A DNA stretch of 64,000 nt from Psychrobacter coccoides (GCF_017498085.1 NZ_JAGBKM010000007.1:61383-125382); one strand, 5' to 3'; shown: positions 29,168 through 39,437, counted from the stretch's first letter. Translations and numbers: made by a program. Notes: generated from the letters alone by a model not told the origin.

Positions 29168-30055
29168 ATGAAATGGCGCGGTAGAAGAGGGAGCTCCAAC
29201 GTACGTACCAGTAGCGGTGGTGGTAAAATGATCGGTGGTGGTATCGGCGGTATCATTATTGCCGGTATTTTATGGTTGGTATTTGGCGTTAACCCCATGA
29301 CGGCCTTACAAACAGGACAAGTCGTGACAGGCGGCAGTAGCAGTACCTCAACTGAACCTGCGACAAGTGACGATCGTGATACTCAGTTTGTAAAGGTTGT
29401 ACTGGCTGATACAGAAGAGGTATGGCAGCAAATATTTAATGAAGGGGGACAAACCTATAAAGATCCTTCGTTAGTTCTGTTTAATGGCCAAGTCACCTCA
29501 GCTTGTGGTAGTGCGACTTCTGCAACAGGGCCTTTTTATTGTCCAGGTGATCAAACAATTTATCTTGACACTTCGTTTTTTTCTGAGATGCGCCAAAACC
29601 TCGGCATTACCGCAGATAGGCAAGGCTCTGGTGATATAGAGAATCAAGGTAGGGCGGGTGACTTTGCACAAGCTTATGTTATTTCGCATGAAGTAGGCCA
29701 CCATGTACAGACGTTACTAGGTATCACACAACAAGTGAATGAAGCCAGTCGCCAAGTAAGCAAAGTACAAGCCAATAAGCTGTCGGTATTACAAGAGTTG
29801 CAAGCAGACTGTTTTGCAGGAGTATGGGCAAACCGTAATCAGCAACGTGTGCAGTTTTTGGAGCCAGGGGATATAGATGAAGCCCTTAATGCTGCCAGTC
29901 AAATTGGTGATGACCGTTTGGCGCGTGCAAGTGGCGGTGCAGTAGTACCTGATAATTTTACGCATGGTACCAGTCAGCAGCGGGTCAATTGGTTTACCCG
30001 TGGTCTTAATAGTGGCAATGTCCAGTCTTGTGATACTTTTAGTGGCGCACTATGA
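29168..30055 (+). CDS. ypfJ: YpfJ-like neutral zinc metallopeptidase
   Basis: A 295-residue membrane-anchored protein of the neutral zinc metallopeptidase (YpfJ) family. It has a short basic, Gly-rich N-terminus, then a single membrane segment (GGGIGGIIIAGILWLVFGV, about residues 22-42), with the catalytic domain outside. The zinc site is HEVGHH in VISHEVGHHVQTLLG (about residue 175), with a candidate third ligand in LQELQADCFAGVWANR. FCPGDQTIYLDTSFF-type wording (here YCPGDQTIYLDTSFF) is family-typical. A GAGGAAG site precedes the ATG. The physiological substrate is unknown. Confidence 0.88.
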   Translation: MKWRGRRGSSNVRTSSGGGKMIGGGIGGIIIAGILWLVFGVNPMTALQTGQVVTGGSSSTSTEPATSDDRDTQFVKVVLADTEEVWQQIFNEGGQTYKDPSLVLFNGQVTSACGSATSATGPFYCPGDQTIYLDTSFFSEMRQNLGITADRQGSGDIENQGRAGDFAQAYVISHEVGHHVQTLLGITQQVNEASRQVSKVQANKLSVLQELQADCFAGVWANRNQQRVQFLEPGDIDEALNAASQIGDDRLARASGGAVVPDNFTHGTSQQRVNWFTRGLNSGNVQSCDTFSGAL

Positions 30056-30097
30056 GTAAGCTCTACGATAGCCAGTATTGGCTAAACGGTAGATAAA

Positions 30098-30130
30098 CAA
30101 AAGGCCTGCAATCTAATTGCAGGCCTTTTG
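30098..30130. terminator. Bidirectional terminator after ypfJ
   Basis: CAAAAGGCCTGCAAT and TTGCAGGCCTTTTG form a strong stem with a short CTAA loop, located between convergent genes. Confidence 0.92.
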
Positions 30131-30185
30131 CATTAACGCTTACGTGTTATGTGTAAATACAGACAAAAGCTTAAAGTCGAGCAAC

Positions 30186-30440
30186 TTAGTTGTTTTTACT
30201 ATTGTCAAGGATATAAGCACCAGCACCACCAACAGCAGCACCAGCTAGCGCACCACGGGCGATGTCTTTGCTGTTGCCACCACTTCTAATAAGGGCACCA
30301 GCAGCAGCACCAGCAGCCGTACCTTTTGCGGTATTGCTAAGGCCAGTATTATAACCATAGCCACCAGTCGAGTTACAACCTGTCATAATAAGAGCAGAGC
30401 TTGCAATAGCAGTCATTGCAAAAGTTTTAGCAAATTTCAT
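30186..30440 (-). CDS. Glycine-zipper lipoprotein
   Basis: An 84-residue predicted lipoprotein. The signal peptide MKFAKTFAMTAIASSALIMT ends in lipobox IMTGC, acylated Cys at residue 22. The mature part has glycine-zipper repeats (AKGTAAGAAAGALIRSGG and ARGALAGAAVGGAGAYILD) that suggest two tightly packed membrane helices, as in the YMGG and SlyB/OsmB-like families. The residue after Cys is Asn, compatible with outer-membrane sorting. The role is not known. Single gene. Confidence 0.82.
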   Translation of the reverse strand: MKFAKTFAMTAIASSALIMTGCNSTGGYGYNTGLSNTAKGTAAGAAAGALIRSGGNSKDIARGALAGAAVGGAGAYILDNSKNN

Positions 30441-30831
30441 GTCATCACCTTTAAATTATCTGGTTTATCTTAAAATATTCTATTAGCACTGAGTTTAGAA
30501 AAAGCGCTAAGCATTAGACTAAAAACATTGACTATAAATCCAACATAGCATACATATATTGTTTCATTCAATAATGAATGGGTAATTTAGCTTTAGCAAA
30601 TTTGGAAACTTTATATCATATAAATAACGTTGGTTTTTGACGTATTTTCATACTAAGCTTAAGAGTACCCTATTCCATATTACCAGTGGTAGTAGAAACG
30701 CTAAGCTTTGCAATGGCTTGTAAAGGATGTTTCTCTGCTGTTTCTTTTGCAGTCAATTGGTTGGTTCAGGCCTTGGTACTCTTGTGTTTAGAGTGATAAT
30801 AAGCTAACGGTTTTAGCTGGTCTTAAATAAT
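30441..30831. other. 391-bp intergenic region, rho to glycine-zipper gene
   Basis: Between two leftward genes. It must contain the promoter of the small lipoprotein. A 9-bp perfect inverted pair, AAGAGTACC (30661-30669) and GGTACTCTT (30775-30783), encloses 105 nt. I found no coding sequence or known RNA. Confidence 0.4.
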
Positions 30832-30860
30832 AAAAAAGACCGCATCACAGCGATCTTTTT
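30832..30860 (-). terminator. Terminator of rho
   Basis: On the minus strand AAAAAGATCGC, a TGTGAT loop and GCGGTCTTTTTT form a short stem with a T-run, 28 bp after the rho stop. Confidence 0.8.
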
Positions 30861-30887
30861 AACGATAAAATAAATGGCTGATACGCC

Positions 30888-32156
30888 TTAGCTTTGTGAC
30901 TTACGTTTCATTTGTTCAAAGAACTCATCATTGGTTTTGGCTTCTTTGAGACGATCGAGCAAAAACTCAGTCGCCTGAACGCCATCCATAGGTTGTAGTA
31001 GCTTACGCAAAATCCACACCTTACGCAAAGTATCTTCATCTAGTAGACGCTCTTCACGGCGGGTACCGGATTTTTTGATATTAATTGCAGGGAAGACACG
31101 TTTTTCTGCCAAGTCACGCTCAAGGGTAATCTCTTGGTTACCAGTACCTTTAAATTCTTCAAAAATCACGCTGTCCATCTTGCTACCAGTATCGATAAGT
31201 GCCGTTGAGATAATGGTCAAACTGCCACCTTCTTCAACATTACGTGCCGCACCAAAAAAGCGCTTTGGACGCTCTAACGCATTGGCATCAAGACCACCGG
31301 TCAACACTTTACCAGAAGACGGAATGACGGTGTTATAAGCGCGGGCCAGACGAGTGATAGAGTCAAGTAAAATAACCACATCTTGTTTATGTTCAACCAA
31401 GCGTTTGGCTTTTTCGATCACCATATCCGCAACCTGTACATGACGCTGCGGTGGCTCATCAAAGGTAGAGGCAACCACTTCGCCACGAACAGTGCGTTCC
31501 ATTTCGGTCACTTCTTCTGGACGCTCATCAATCAATAGAACGATGAGGTAGCATTCAGGGTTGTTGCGAGTAATCGACTGGGCGATAGATTGAAGCAAGA
31601 CCGTTTTACCCGCTTTTGGCGGTGCCACGATGATAGAGCGCTGACCTTTACCAATAGGAGCAATCAAGTCGATAATACGGCCGGTCAAGTCCTCAGTAGT
31701 CCCATTGCCAAGCTCAAGCTTGAGCTGCTCAGTTGGAAATAAAGGGGTTAGGTTTTCAAAGATAAGCTTATGACGTGAGCGATCTGGCGTATCAAAGTTG
31801 ATTTCACCGACCTTCAATAGCGCAAAGTAGCGCTCAGAATCTTTTGGTGGTCGAATGGTGCCAGCGATACTGTCACCAGTCTTTAGGCTAAAGCGTCTGA
31901 TCTGGCTGGGACTGACATAAATGTCGTCAGGGCCTGCAAGGTATGAGCCTTCAGATGAGCGTAAAAAACCAAAGCCATCGGGTAGCACCTCAAGGACACC
32001 ATCACCATAAATGGCTTCACCGTTACGGGCATGGGTTTTTAGGATCGCAAAGATAATGTCTTGTTTACGGCTACGAGCCATATTATCAAGACCCATTTGT
32101 TTGGCGATAGCCAACAGCTCGGCAACAGATTTTTTCTTTAATTCAGTTAAGTTCAT
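30888..32156 (-). CDS. rho: Transcription termination factor Rho
   Basis: Hexameric RNA-dependent ATPase that ends transcription and limits antisense RNA. The 422-residue product has the normal length. The N-terminal domain ([20 protein letters not shown]) is followed by the RNA-binding cold-shock-like domain ([37 protein letters not shown]), Walker [13 protein letters not shown] (about residue 175) and [15 protein letters not shown] (Walker B region). It is a single gene with a 531-bp upstream gap. Confidence 0.98.
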   Translation of the reverse strand: MNLTELKKKSVAELLAIAKQMGLDNMARSRKQDIIFAILKTHARNGEAIYGDGVLEVLPDGFGFLRSSEGSYLAGPDDIYVSPSQIRRFSLKTGDSIAGTIRPPKDSERYFALLKVGEINFDTPDRSRHKLIFENLTPLFPTEQLKLELGNGTTEDLTGRIIDLIAPIGKGQRSIIVAPPKAGKTVLLQSIAQSITRNNPECYLIVLLIDERPEEVTEMERTVRGEVVASTFDEPPQRHVQVADMVIEKAKRLVEHKQDVVILLDSITRLARAYNTVIPSSGKVLTGGLDANALERPKRFFGAARNVEEGGSLTIISTALIDTGSKMDSVIFEEFKGTGNQEITLERDLAEKRVFPAINIKKSGTRREERLLDEDTLRKVWILRKLLQPMDGVQATEFLLDRLKEAKTNDEFFEQMKRKSQS

Positions 32157-32582
32157 AGATAGGTCATTGGCAATTTATCGGGCGAGAGATGCTATTAGCA
32201 GCACAACCTATGACAGTGATTAAATAACGATAGTGTATCGATAGGATGTGTGCGCAGAGTTGAGTCATATCTAGCATATGTTTTTATGCATCAGATTATC
32301 ATCGACTGCTCAGTGTATTAGCAGGATGACAAAAAATGAAGATAATAAAGATGGCTACATAAGAGCTTACGATAAGAACTCAGTATCAGTAATAGTGTTT
32401 ATTAGTTTTTTCAAAATTAACAATTGTGTTTTGTATTGATAAACACGGGGAGAATAGCGACAAGACGCTTAGGAAAACGGTTATGTTTCTCTTGTCAGCA
32501 GACTATACGGTTTTCACGCCAGACTTGTCAATAATTATTAAGAAAAAAGTTGCATAATTCAGTTTTTTACTGAAATAATCAT
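32157..32582. other. Intergenic region upstream of rho
   Basis: A 426-bp AT-rich stretch between trxA and rho, both leftward. It presumably holds the rho promoter and leader; in E. coli rho is autogenously attenuated in its leader. No leader peptide or clear attenuator could be assigned. The trxA terminator follows at its right end. Confidence 0.4.
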
Positions 32583-32613
32583 AAAAAAGCCATCATCCTG
32601 TACAGATAATGGC
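32583..32613 (-). terminator. Terminator of trxA
   Basis: On the minus strand GCCATTATC...GATGATGGC encloses CTGTACAG and is followed by six T. It lies 75 bp after the trxA stop. Confidence 0.85.
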
Positions 32614-32687
32614 CAATTTGACGCTTTTCGTACCCTTAGTGGGTGCTGCCTTTGCTACTTAGAAGTTTGACACTCACTATAAATGGC

Positions 32688-33014
32688 TTATAGATGCTTG
32701 TCCAAAACTTTAGCCAGCTCAGCTTTTGGCTGTAGCCCCATCACTGAGTCGACTTTTTCACCATCTTTGAATACGAACAGGGTTGGAATGTTGCGAATAC
32801 CAAAACGACTCGCCGCTTGTGGGTTATTATCCACATCTACTTTAACAATCTTAACTTTGTCTTGGTAGTCGGTGGCTAAATCTTCTAGAATAGGCGCAAT
32901 AGCCTTACAAGGACCACACCAAGCAGCCCAAAAGTCTACTAAAACAGGCACATCTGACTGTAAGACATCTTGGTCAAAGTTAGCATCGGTGGTATTTACA
33001 ATAAGGTCTGACAT
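32688..33014 (-). CDS. trxA: Thioredoxin
   Basis: General dithiol reductant of the cytoplasm. The 108-residue product has the active site WCGPC at residues 32-36 in VDFWAAWCGPCKAI, buried Asp27, and the cis-Pro loop RNIPTLFVFKDGE. AAGAGAG precedes the ATG. Thioredoxin beside rho is a familiar gammaproteobacterial arrangement (trxA-rho in E. coli), although here 531 bp and a terminator separate them. Confidence 0.98.
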   Translation of the reverse strand: MSDLIVNTTDANFDQDVLQSDVPVLVDFWAAWCGPCKAIAPILEDLATDYQDKVKIVKVDVDNNPQAASRFGIRNIPTLFVFKDGEKVDSVMGLQPKAELAKVLDKHL

Positions 33015-33411
33015 AGTATTTCTCTCTTATTCTCGTGTTGTATGATTTTCTGCAAGTCGTTGATGGGCAATTAAGCTCAAACATGCAATGCTTTTAATAC
33101 TCAATAACTTGCAACCAAAAAAGTCAAGTATAGGTAAAAATATGTCATTATATTACCATGTTTACCGAAGGTTGGTAGTCGCTAACCAGTTAAAATGTTT
33201 AACAATTGATATAAGTACAATAAATCGCAACATGAAGTCACAATAGTCGTCAAAAAGAAGCAGCTAAGCAAAAAGGTGGTCAATCATACTGACACTGTTG
33301 AAGAGATGAACGCTTTGGTAGCGCTCTGTCACTCTTAACCCAGCCATTCTTATTTGCTTCAACTGACTCTCAATGTAAGTTTTAATCCATTAATATAAGT
33401 AGTGTATTGTT
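33015..33411. other. 397-bp divergent gap between trxA and rluA
   Basis: It must contain promoters for both genes. No convincing promoter pair, repeat or RNA structure was found. Confidence 0.35.
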
Positions 33412-34125
33412 ATGCCCATTACCGATGAGATCATGAGTGAACTCAATCAACAAGAAGCCACGTATCCCGCCCGTTTTTTTCAAGACTTCGCACAAGCAAT
33501 TACCGTATACGAGGATGATGATATTTGGGTCGTTGATAAGCCTGCTGGGCTGTTAAGTGTTGATGGTAAGACGCTAAAGGTCAGCTTGCTCGCACGACTT
33601 GAGCGTGCCAATCCAAAGGTCAAGCTTATCCATCGCTTAGATATGGATACCTCTGGACTGCTTATATTTGCCAAAAATGCAGCCGCCCAAAGCAATATCA
33701 GTAAGCAGTTCATCGAGCGCTTACCACAAAAAACATACCAAGCACGGGTTTTTGGTCAATGGGAGACGCTAGGGGCGACGGGTAAAATATCAGTGCCTGT
33801 GCGTTATGAGCCGACCACCAAGCCACGCCATATCGTTGATCACGATTGGAAAAAAAACGCCCTTACACTATATGAAGTATTGGGTTATGAAGACTGCCAT
33901 GGACAAACAGTGACACGTGTGGCGCTTAAACCTGTCACTGGGCGTAGTCATCAGCTACGCGTCCATATGCTACATGTAGGCCATGTGATCATTGGCGATC
34001 CTATCTATGCTGAAGGCGCCGCACTAGAGATATCACCACGACTGAATCTGCATGCGCAGCAACTCAGACTGAAGCACCCAACATTGGGTGCGTGGATGGA
34101 CTGGGAGAGTCCAGTACCGTTTTAG
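33412..34125 (+). CDS. rluA: Dual-specificity rRNA/tRNA pseudouridine synthase
   Basis: Converts U746 of 23S rRNA and U32 of several tRNAs to pseudouridine in E. coli. The 237-residue product has the RluA-family core VVDKPAGLLSV, HRLDMDTSG with catalytic Asp77, and ALKPVTGRSHQLRVHML with GDPIYAEG. The wording GRSHQLRVHM, ISPRLNLHAQQL and the lack of an S4 domain fit RluA better than RluC, RluD or TruC. No clear ribosome site precedes the ATG; a second Met lies seven codons in. It is convergent with the dehydrogenase gene. Confidence 0.88.
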   Translation: MPITDEIMSELNQQEATYPARFFQDFAQAITVYEDDDIWVVDKPAGLLSVDGKTLKVSLLARLERANPKVKLIHRLDMDTSGLLIFAKNAAAQSNISKQFIERLPQKTYQARVFGQWETLGATGKISVPVRYEPTTKPRHIVDHDWKKNALTLYEVLGYEDCHGQTVTRVALKPVTGRSHQLRVHMLHVGHVIIGDPIYAEGAALEISPRLNLHAQQLRLKHPTLGAWMDWESPVPF

Positions 34126-34173
34126 TCGCTAGCCCCTTAAAAGACGTTTGTATTTCCAATAAGGGGTGAGGCT

Positions 34174-35115
34174 TTACTGCTGATGGATGAAGTCAGCGAC
34201 CTGTTTGCTTAGGATTTGCCACAAGGTTTCTTGAGCGCTCTTGCTGCCCCAAGCATTATGTGGGCTAAAGATAACCCGAGGGTGGTCTTTGAGGGTGAGC
34301 AAGGGGTCATCAGCCACGATAGGCTCTTGCTCAAAGACATCGCTAGCGTAGCCAAGAATTTGTTCGTTATGGACCGCCTCAGCTAAAGCTTGACTGTCGA
34401 CGATACCGCCACGGGCGACGTTAACAAGTAATGGCTGTTTCGTCATTTTGGCCAGCGTATCTTGATTGATAAGGTGCTGGGTTTGCTCGGTCAATGGACA
34501 ATGTAGGCTGATCACGTCTGATTGGGCAAGTACCTCGTCAAATGCGGTGTAGTCCTCATTACGTGGCTCTCGTCCTTGATGGTCTGCCCAAAGAACTGTC
34601 ATACCAAAGGCTTGAGCGATTTCAGTGACCCTTTTACCAATAGTGCCAACACCAATAATGCCGAGAGTTTTGTCTTCTAAATCTATCAGCGGAATATCCA
34701 GCAAGCAGAAGTTACCATCACTGTGCCAGCTGCCATCAACGACTTTATTATGATAATACAGTCCTGCCCGCATGGCGTTGAGCATGAGTAAAAAAGTATG
34801 TTCAGGCACGCTTTTTACTGCATAACCTGCGACATTATAAAGAGTGACGCCATGTTTGTCGCAGGCCTCTTGGTCGACATTATCCATCCCTGTCGCTGTT
34901 AATTGAATGAGCTTCAGGTTAGGTAGACGACTGATGACCTCGGCTGTGATTTTTACTTTGTTGGCAATGATAATCTCAGCGTCTTTGCAGCGTGCTATGA
35001 TGATCTCTGGATCTGAAACCGTGTCGTCATAGGTGATATAGTCCGTGATACCGGTAGGCGCGGGCAAGTCTACGCCTTCTGAAAATGTGCCTCTATCTAA
35101 AAAAACAGCTTGCAT
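34174..35115 (-). CDS. hprA: D-2-hydroxyacid dehydrogenase (glycerate/hydroxypyruvate type)
   Basis: NAD(P)-dependent oxidoreductase of 313 residues. The nucleotide-binding motif is GIIGVGTIGKRV (about residue 150). The catalytic Arg lies in VNVARGGIVDSQAL, the Glu in VFEQEPI, and the His in FSPHNAWGS. LTATGMDNVDQEAC and the His-Asn-Ala-Trp ending are the wording of the glycerate dehydrogenase (HprA-like) group, which reduces hydroxypyruvate to glycerate. The substrate is by analogy. AGGGAA lies 6 nt before the ATG. Single gene. Confidence 0.85.
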   Translation of the reverse strand: MQAVFLDRGTFSEGVDLPAPTGITDYITYDDTVSDPEIIIARCKDAEIIIANKVKITAEVISRLPNLKLIQLTATGMDNVDQEACDKHGVTLYNVAGYAVKSVPEHTFLLMLNAMRAGLYYHNKVVDGSWHSDGNFCLLDIPLIDLEDKTLGIIGVGTIGKRVTEIAQAFGMTVLWADHQGREPRNEDYTAFDEVLAQSDVISLHCPLTEQTQHLINQDTLAKMTKQPLLVNVARGGIVDSQALAEAVHNEQILGYASDVFEQEPIVADDPLLTLKDHPRVIFSPHNAWGSKSAQETLWQILSKQVADFIHQQ

Positions 35116-35504
35116 ATTTGTTCCCTATTGTTTTGTATGACTAATGCGTTATCAATGTAGCATGCTTTGCTGAAAAACAAAAAATAAGCGAAGGCTAATA
35201 TAGAAGGTAGAGGAGGTGGCTTTGGCCATATAGAAACAGAGTGAGCTTTTTATCAATACCCAATGTGAGCGTTCAATATGCTCTTGAAAATTCAATTTGC
35301 TGCACGCATCTAGCTGGTTACGTTATATAATGGCACGCTTGATAGCTTAATTCAGCCAAGTGCCGGACCAAACAATTGAGTATAAGCATCTGTTAACAAC
35401 GGATGCCTGCTTTATATGATAATAGTGCATGCCGATCATTTGGGTCGTTATAGCTACTGTTATCAGCCATTTTCTTATCATCTGAGTACAAAAGACATCG
35501 CCCT
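35116..35504. other. 389-bp divergent gap upstream of rapA
   Basis: Contains TATAAT at 35326-35331 pointing toward rapA without a clear -35. A hairpin, GCATCTGTT (35386-35394) with AACGGATGC (35398-35406), lies in the putative leader. No T-run follows, so it is not a standard terminator. No gene was seen. Confidence 0.4.
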
Positions 35505-38405
35505 ATGACTACCCCTATCGCTTCATTGCACAATACCGAATTTGCCGTTGGCCAACGCTATTTATCTGATACCGAGTCCGAGCTTGGCTTGGGTGTGGTC
35601 ATCGATGTCGATGATCGCTGTGTGCATATTTTGTTTCCGCAAAGCGAGGAGACACGGGTGTATGCAAAAAACTCTGCCCCCCTATCACGGGTGGTGTTTA
35701 AGGTGGGCGATAGTATCAGTGACCAACAAGGTAATGACTATACCGTCACGGCTGTCGATGAGGTGATGGGGGTGCTTAAGTATAGTGTCGCTGAGCACGA
35801 AAGAGGCATCATGGAAACCCGCCTAGCAGCGAACATCACTTTGGCAAAACCGCTTGAGCGCCTATTAGCAGGCCGTGTCGAGCGTGGTGATTGGTACGAG
35901 CTGCGTCAAGATATTTTGCGTATGCAGTCTGCGCTAGCCGGTCATCCGCTTAAAGGGCTGATGGGGGCTCGTGTCGATATCATTGAGCATCAGCTTTATA
36001 TCGCACACGAAGTGGGTAAGCGTATAGCGCCCCGTGTACTGCTCGCTGATGAAGTGGGTTTGGGTAAGACTATCGAGGCAGGGCTGATTATGCATCAGCA
36101 GCTGCTCACTGGAAAGGCAGAACGGGTGCTGATACTGGTGCCTGATAGCTTGCAGTATCAGTGGATGGTTGAGCTGCGCCGCCGCTTTAACCTTAACTTT
36201 GCATTGTTTGATCTGGTGCGTACTGCTGCTATTAAAGAGCATGATCCTGAGCAAAATGTGTTTTTGACTGAGCAATGTATTATCGCTGGTATGGACTTAC
36301 TCCTTGACCATCATGACTTATATGAGCAGGCGATAGAGGCAGGTTTTGATTTGCTCGTCGTTGATGAAGCGCATCACCTGCATTGGGATCAGGAAATGGG
36401 CGGTAATGAGAAATACGATCTGGTCGCTAACTTTGCTGAAGAGACTCCAGGGGTGATGCTACTGACGGCAACACCTGAACAGCTGGGTGCGCAAAGCCAT
36501 TTTGCGCGTTTGCGCTTGCTGGATGCCGATCGCTTTGATGATTTAGATGAGTTTATCGCCAGTCAGGATGCGTTTGCTGAAACAGCTGCAGTGGCGACAG
36601 TATTAATAGAGGATAAGCCTTTAAGTACTGGACAGATTACGGCATTGACTCATTTATTAGACATTGACGCTGACGAGCTCGCCGCTATCAATGAAGACGA
36701 TAAGCTGCGCACCTATGCGCTGAATGAGCTGCTAGATAGGCATGGTACAGGGAGAATATTGTTCCGTAATACTCGGGAAAGTGTGAAAGGGTTTTATGGA
36801 CGTCGTAGCTTGCCCCATCCACTACCGCTACCGGAGGCATGGCAAGACAGCTATCAGACCAATGGTAAACTGCGCGAGCAGCTATGGGGTGAGGAAAACC
36901 AGCCTGATGGTGGCTGGCTAGAAGATGACCCACGTGTGCCTTGGCTGATTGATATTTTAAAGGGTGAGCTTAAGCACGAAAAGGTCCTGCTTATCGCTCG
37001 TAGTGGAGCGACGGTCGAAAGTCTGGAGGCGGTACTCAGGCTACACGCTGGTATCAAAACCGCTATATTTACTGAGCAGATGGCGTTACTCGAGCGTGAC
37101 CAAGCGGCGGCGTTTTTTGCCGATCGTGAAGGGGCGCAGATATTGTTATGCTCGGAGATTGGTTCAGAGGGGCGCAATTTCCAGTTTGCCAATCAGCTGA
37201 TACTATGGGATTTACCCGCCAATCCAGATGTTTTAGAACAGCGTATAGGACGTCTCGATCGTATTGGTCAAACCAAAAAAATTACCTTGCATGTGCCCTA
37301 TGTTCAGGATACTGCGCAAGAGCGCCTGTACCAATGGTATGATGGCGCTTTAAATATGTTTAATCAAATATCACCCACCGCTCAAAGCGTACAGGAGCAA
37401 TATATCCAGACGCTGAAACCCTTGCTTGAGGGTGAACGTAGTGCCGATGATGGCGCTGACAACCACGCCCGCCTGCAAGAGCTGATCCTTGAGGCCAAGC
37501 AGCTCAGACTGGCATTGGAGGAGCAGCTACAAGCGGGACGAGATCGCCTGCTAGAGTACAACTCGTGCCGTCCACGTGTCGCTGGTCGTATCGCAAATGC
37601 CATGCACGACTTTGACAAAAACAATCTACTGCCGCAATTTATTGAGCGCTTCTTTGCTTCTGCCAATATAGATTACAGCGTGCAGCGTGATGGCTCTTGG
37701 GTGATTAGTCCAGTCGATAGTACTGAGATCAGTGAGTATATTGAAGGGTTACCACTTGGTGAAGAAAATGGGATGACCTTGACCTTTGAGCGCAAACAAG
37801 CGCTACAACGTGAGGATATGGATTTTATCACTCATGAACATCCACTGATGCGTGCAATCTATGAGCTGGCAAGTAACAGCACTTTCGGTAATACTACGGT
37901 GGCGATGCTCAAAAGTAATGCAATGCCACAAGGCATGGTGATGTTAGAAGTGAACTTCCGTGTTGAGGTCATTGCACCAAAAGTATTGAATTTGCCAGCG
38001 ACCTTATCTACCCAAATGATTCGAGTCTTTATTAGTGAGCAAGGCAGTGACTTATCGGCTCGTATCAGTAGTGAGATGATCATGCCGCATATTGAGCGTC
38101 TGGATAAAAACCGTGCCCGGCAGGTGGTTAAGGCACGCAGCGGCGTGATAGAGCAGCGTTATTATGAAGCCGAAGAGATTGCCCGTGCGCAGCTTGATGA
38201 GATCGGTCAGCAAGCGAATGAACGCTTTAGCCAGCAGTGGTCACGTGAGATCAGACGCCTCAAACACTTACAAACCATCAATCCTAATGTGCGTCCAGAG
38301 GAAGTCGAGCGCTTAGAGCAGCTAAAGGCCCAAGGTGAGCAGGCACTATGTAATCTGTCATTAGTGCCAGACTCTATCCGTGTATTGGTATCAGTAAAGC
38401 CTTAA
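35505..38405 (+). CDS. rapA: RNA polymerase-associated ATPase RapA
   Basis: SNF2-type ATPase that binds core RNA polymerase and promotes its recycling after termination. The 966-residue product matches family length (E. coli 968). N-terminal tudor-like domains (FAVGQRYLSDTESELGLGVV) come first. Walker A is LADEVGLGKTIEAGLI (about residue 180), followed by VVDEAHHLHW, and the second RecA-like lobe ends in EQRIGRLDRIGQTKKI. The C-terminal RapA-specific region is complete. It has no strong ribosome site and is followed by its own terminator. Confidence 0.97.
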   Translation: MTTPIASLHNTEFAVGQRYLSDTESELGLGVVIDVDDRCVHILFPQSEETRVYAKNSAPLSRVVFKVGDSISDQQGNDYTVTAVDEVMGVLKYSVAEHERGIMETRLAANITLAKPLERLLAGRVERGDWYELRQDILRMQSALAGHPLKGLMGARVDIIEHQLYIAHEVGKRIAPRVLLADEVGLGKTIEAGLIMHQQLLTGKAERVLILVPDSLQYQWMVELRRRFNLNFALFDLVRTAAIKEHDPEQNVFLTEQCIIAGMDLLLDHHDLYEQAIEAGFDLLVVDEAHHLHWDQEMGGNEKYDLVANFAEETPGVMLLTATPEQLGAQSHFARLRLLDADRFDDLDEFIASQDAFAETAAVATVLIEDKPLSTGQITALTHLLDIDADELAAINEDDKLRTYALNELLDRHGTGRILFRNTRESVKGFYGRRSLPHPLPLPEAWQDSYQTNGKLREQLWGEENQPDGGWLEDDPRVPWLIDILKGELKHEKVLLIARSGATVESLEAVLRLHAGIKTAIFTEQMALLERDQAAAFFADREGAQILLCSEIGSEGRNFQFANQLILWDLPANPDVLEQRIGRLDRIGQTKKITLHVPYVQDTAQERLYQWYDGALNMFNQISPTAQSVQEQYIQTLKPLLEGERSADDGADNHARLQELILEAKQLRLALEEQLQAGRDRLLEYNSCRPRVAGRIANAMHDFDKNNLLPQFIERFFASANIDYSVQRDGSWVISPVDSTEISEYIEGLPLGEENGMTLTFERKQALQREDMDFITHEHPLMRAIYELASNSTFGNTTVAMLKSNAMPQGMVMLEVNFRVEVIAPKVLNLPATLSTQMIRVFISEQGSDLSARISSEMIMPHIERLDKNRARQVVKARSGVIEQRYYEAEEIARAQLDEIGQQANERFSQQWSREIRRLKHLQTINPNVRPEEVERLEQLKAQGEQALCNLSLVPDSIRVLVSVKP

Positions 38406-38425
38406 CCGCTCTAGACGAGAATGAC

Positions 38426-38456
38426 AAAAAAGAGGTGCTCAGTAGTGCCTCTTTTA
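38426..38456 (+). terminator. Terminator of rapA
   Basis: AAAAGAGG...CCTCTTTT stem extended by weaker pairs, with a CAGT loop, 25 bp after the stop. Confidence 0.85.
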
Positions 38457-38522
38457 TCAATAGCCCTATAACAAATAGCCATACAAAAATATAGTCATTG
38501 AAAAACTAGGAAACTTACCGTC

Positions 38523-39425
38523 ATGTCTAACTACTTACAACTTATCGATGAGCTTCTTGCTACGGTTTCATTAATCGAAGTCAGTCCAGATGTGTTTGAA
38601 GGCAAAAGCCATGACTATGTTGGTGCTCGTATTTTTGGTGGACAAGTGCTTGCCCAAGCCCTGATGGCAGCGGCTCATACATTGAATGAAGACAAACCTT
38701 GTCATTCGTTACATGGCTACTTTTTACGTGGTGGGGATATCAATCAGCCTGTGATTTATCAAGTGCGGCGTTTGCGTGATGGGCGCAGCTTGTCTGCACG
38801 CGAAGTCACTGCGATTCAATATAAGGAAGTAAAAGATAAGCCGCCTGTTGAGCAGGTGATATTTTCGATGATTTGTTCTTTTTCGGCGATAGAAGAAGGT
38901 CTTGACTATCAAGAAGATATGCCTGCTTATCCACCGCCTGAAGACCTACCGACTGAGCAAGATCTCAAAGAAGAGTATGTTGGCAAAATACCGGAAGCTC
39001 TACAAGCACGTTTTATGCGTCATCGTCATGTCGAGATCAAACCTGTCAAGCCGCGTGACCCCATCAACCCAGAACCCATGAAACCTAAGCAAGCCAACTG
39101 GTTGCGCATTCCAGAGCTTGGCGAGCAACCTGTCGCTATTCAACAGGCTCTGTTAGCGTTTGCATCAGACTTTTATTTGGTAGGAACGGGGCTGATGTCA
39201 CATGGGGTCAGCTTTATGACAAAAGGCTTGCAAGCGGCCAGTATTGACCACTCGATGCACTTTCATCGTCCGTTTGACCTCAATGATTGGCTGCTGTACG
39301 ACATGTGGAGTGACACCACCTCCAATGCAATGGGACTGAATCATGGTCAGTTTTGGCAAGATGGTAAACTGGTAGCGACAGTGCAACAAGAGGGCCTCAT
39401 GCGCTTGCGGGTGCCGAAGTCTTAG
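38523..39425 (+). CDS. tesB: Acyl-CoA thioesterase II
   Basis: Double-hotdog enzyme that hydrolyses acyl-CoA to free fatty acid and CoA. The 300-residue product shows the first hotdog (residues about 15-120: VGARIFGGQVLAQALMAA, SLHGYFLRGGD, GRSLSAREV). The second (about 190-295) contains GTGLMSHG, DHSMHFHRPFDLNDWLLYDM and the terminal EGLMRLR. AGGA lies before the ATG. It ends 12 bp from the mutY stop on the opposite strand, with no terminator between. Confidence 0.95.
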   Translation: MSNYLQLIDELLATVSLIEVSPDVFEGKSHDYVGARIFGGQVLAQALMAAAHTLNEDKPCHSLHGYFLRGGDINQPVIYQVRRLRDGRSLSAREVTAIQYKEVKDKPPVEQVIFSMICSFSAIEEGLDYQEDMPAYPPPEDLPTEQDLKEEYVGKIPEALQARFMRHRHVEIKPVKPRDPINPEPMKPKQANWLRIPELGEQPVAIQQALLAFASDFYLVGTGLMSHGVSFMTKGLQAASIDHSMHFHRPFDLNDWLLYDMWSDTTSNAMGLNHGQFWQDGKLVATVQQEGLMRLRVPKS

Positions 39426-39437
39426 CCTATTCTTGTG

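Noticed and set aside
29083..29298. Pro/Ile-rich minus-strand frame at the ypfJ start
   Set aside because: Complement of the Gly/Ile-rich membrane segment of the protease.
30661..30783. Small-RNA candidate bounded by a 9-bp inverted pair
   Set aside because: The arms are 105 nt apart with no promoter or terminator assigned; too weak to call.
34133..34166. CCCCTTA/TAAGGGG pair between rluA and the dehydrogenase gene as a terminator
   Set aside because: Only 7 bp with a long loop and no T-tract on either strand.
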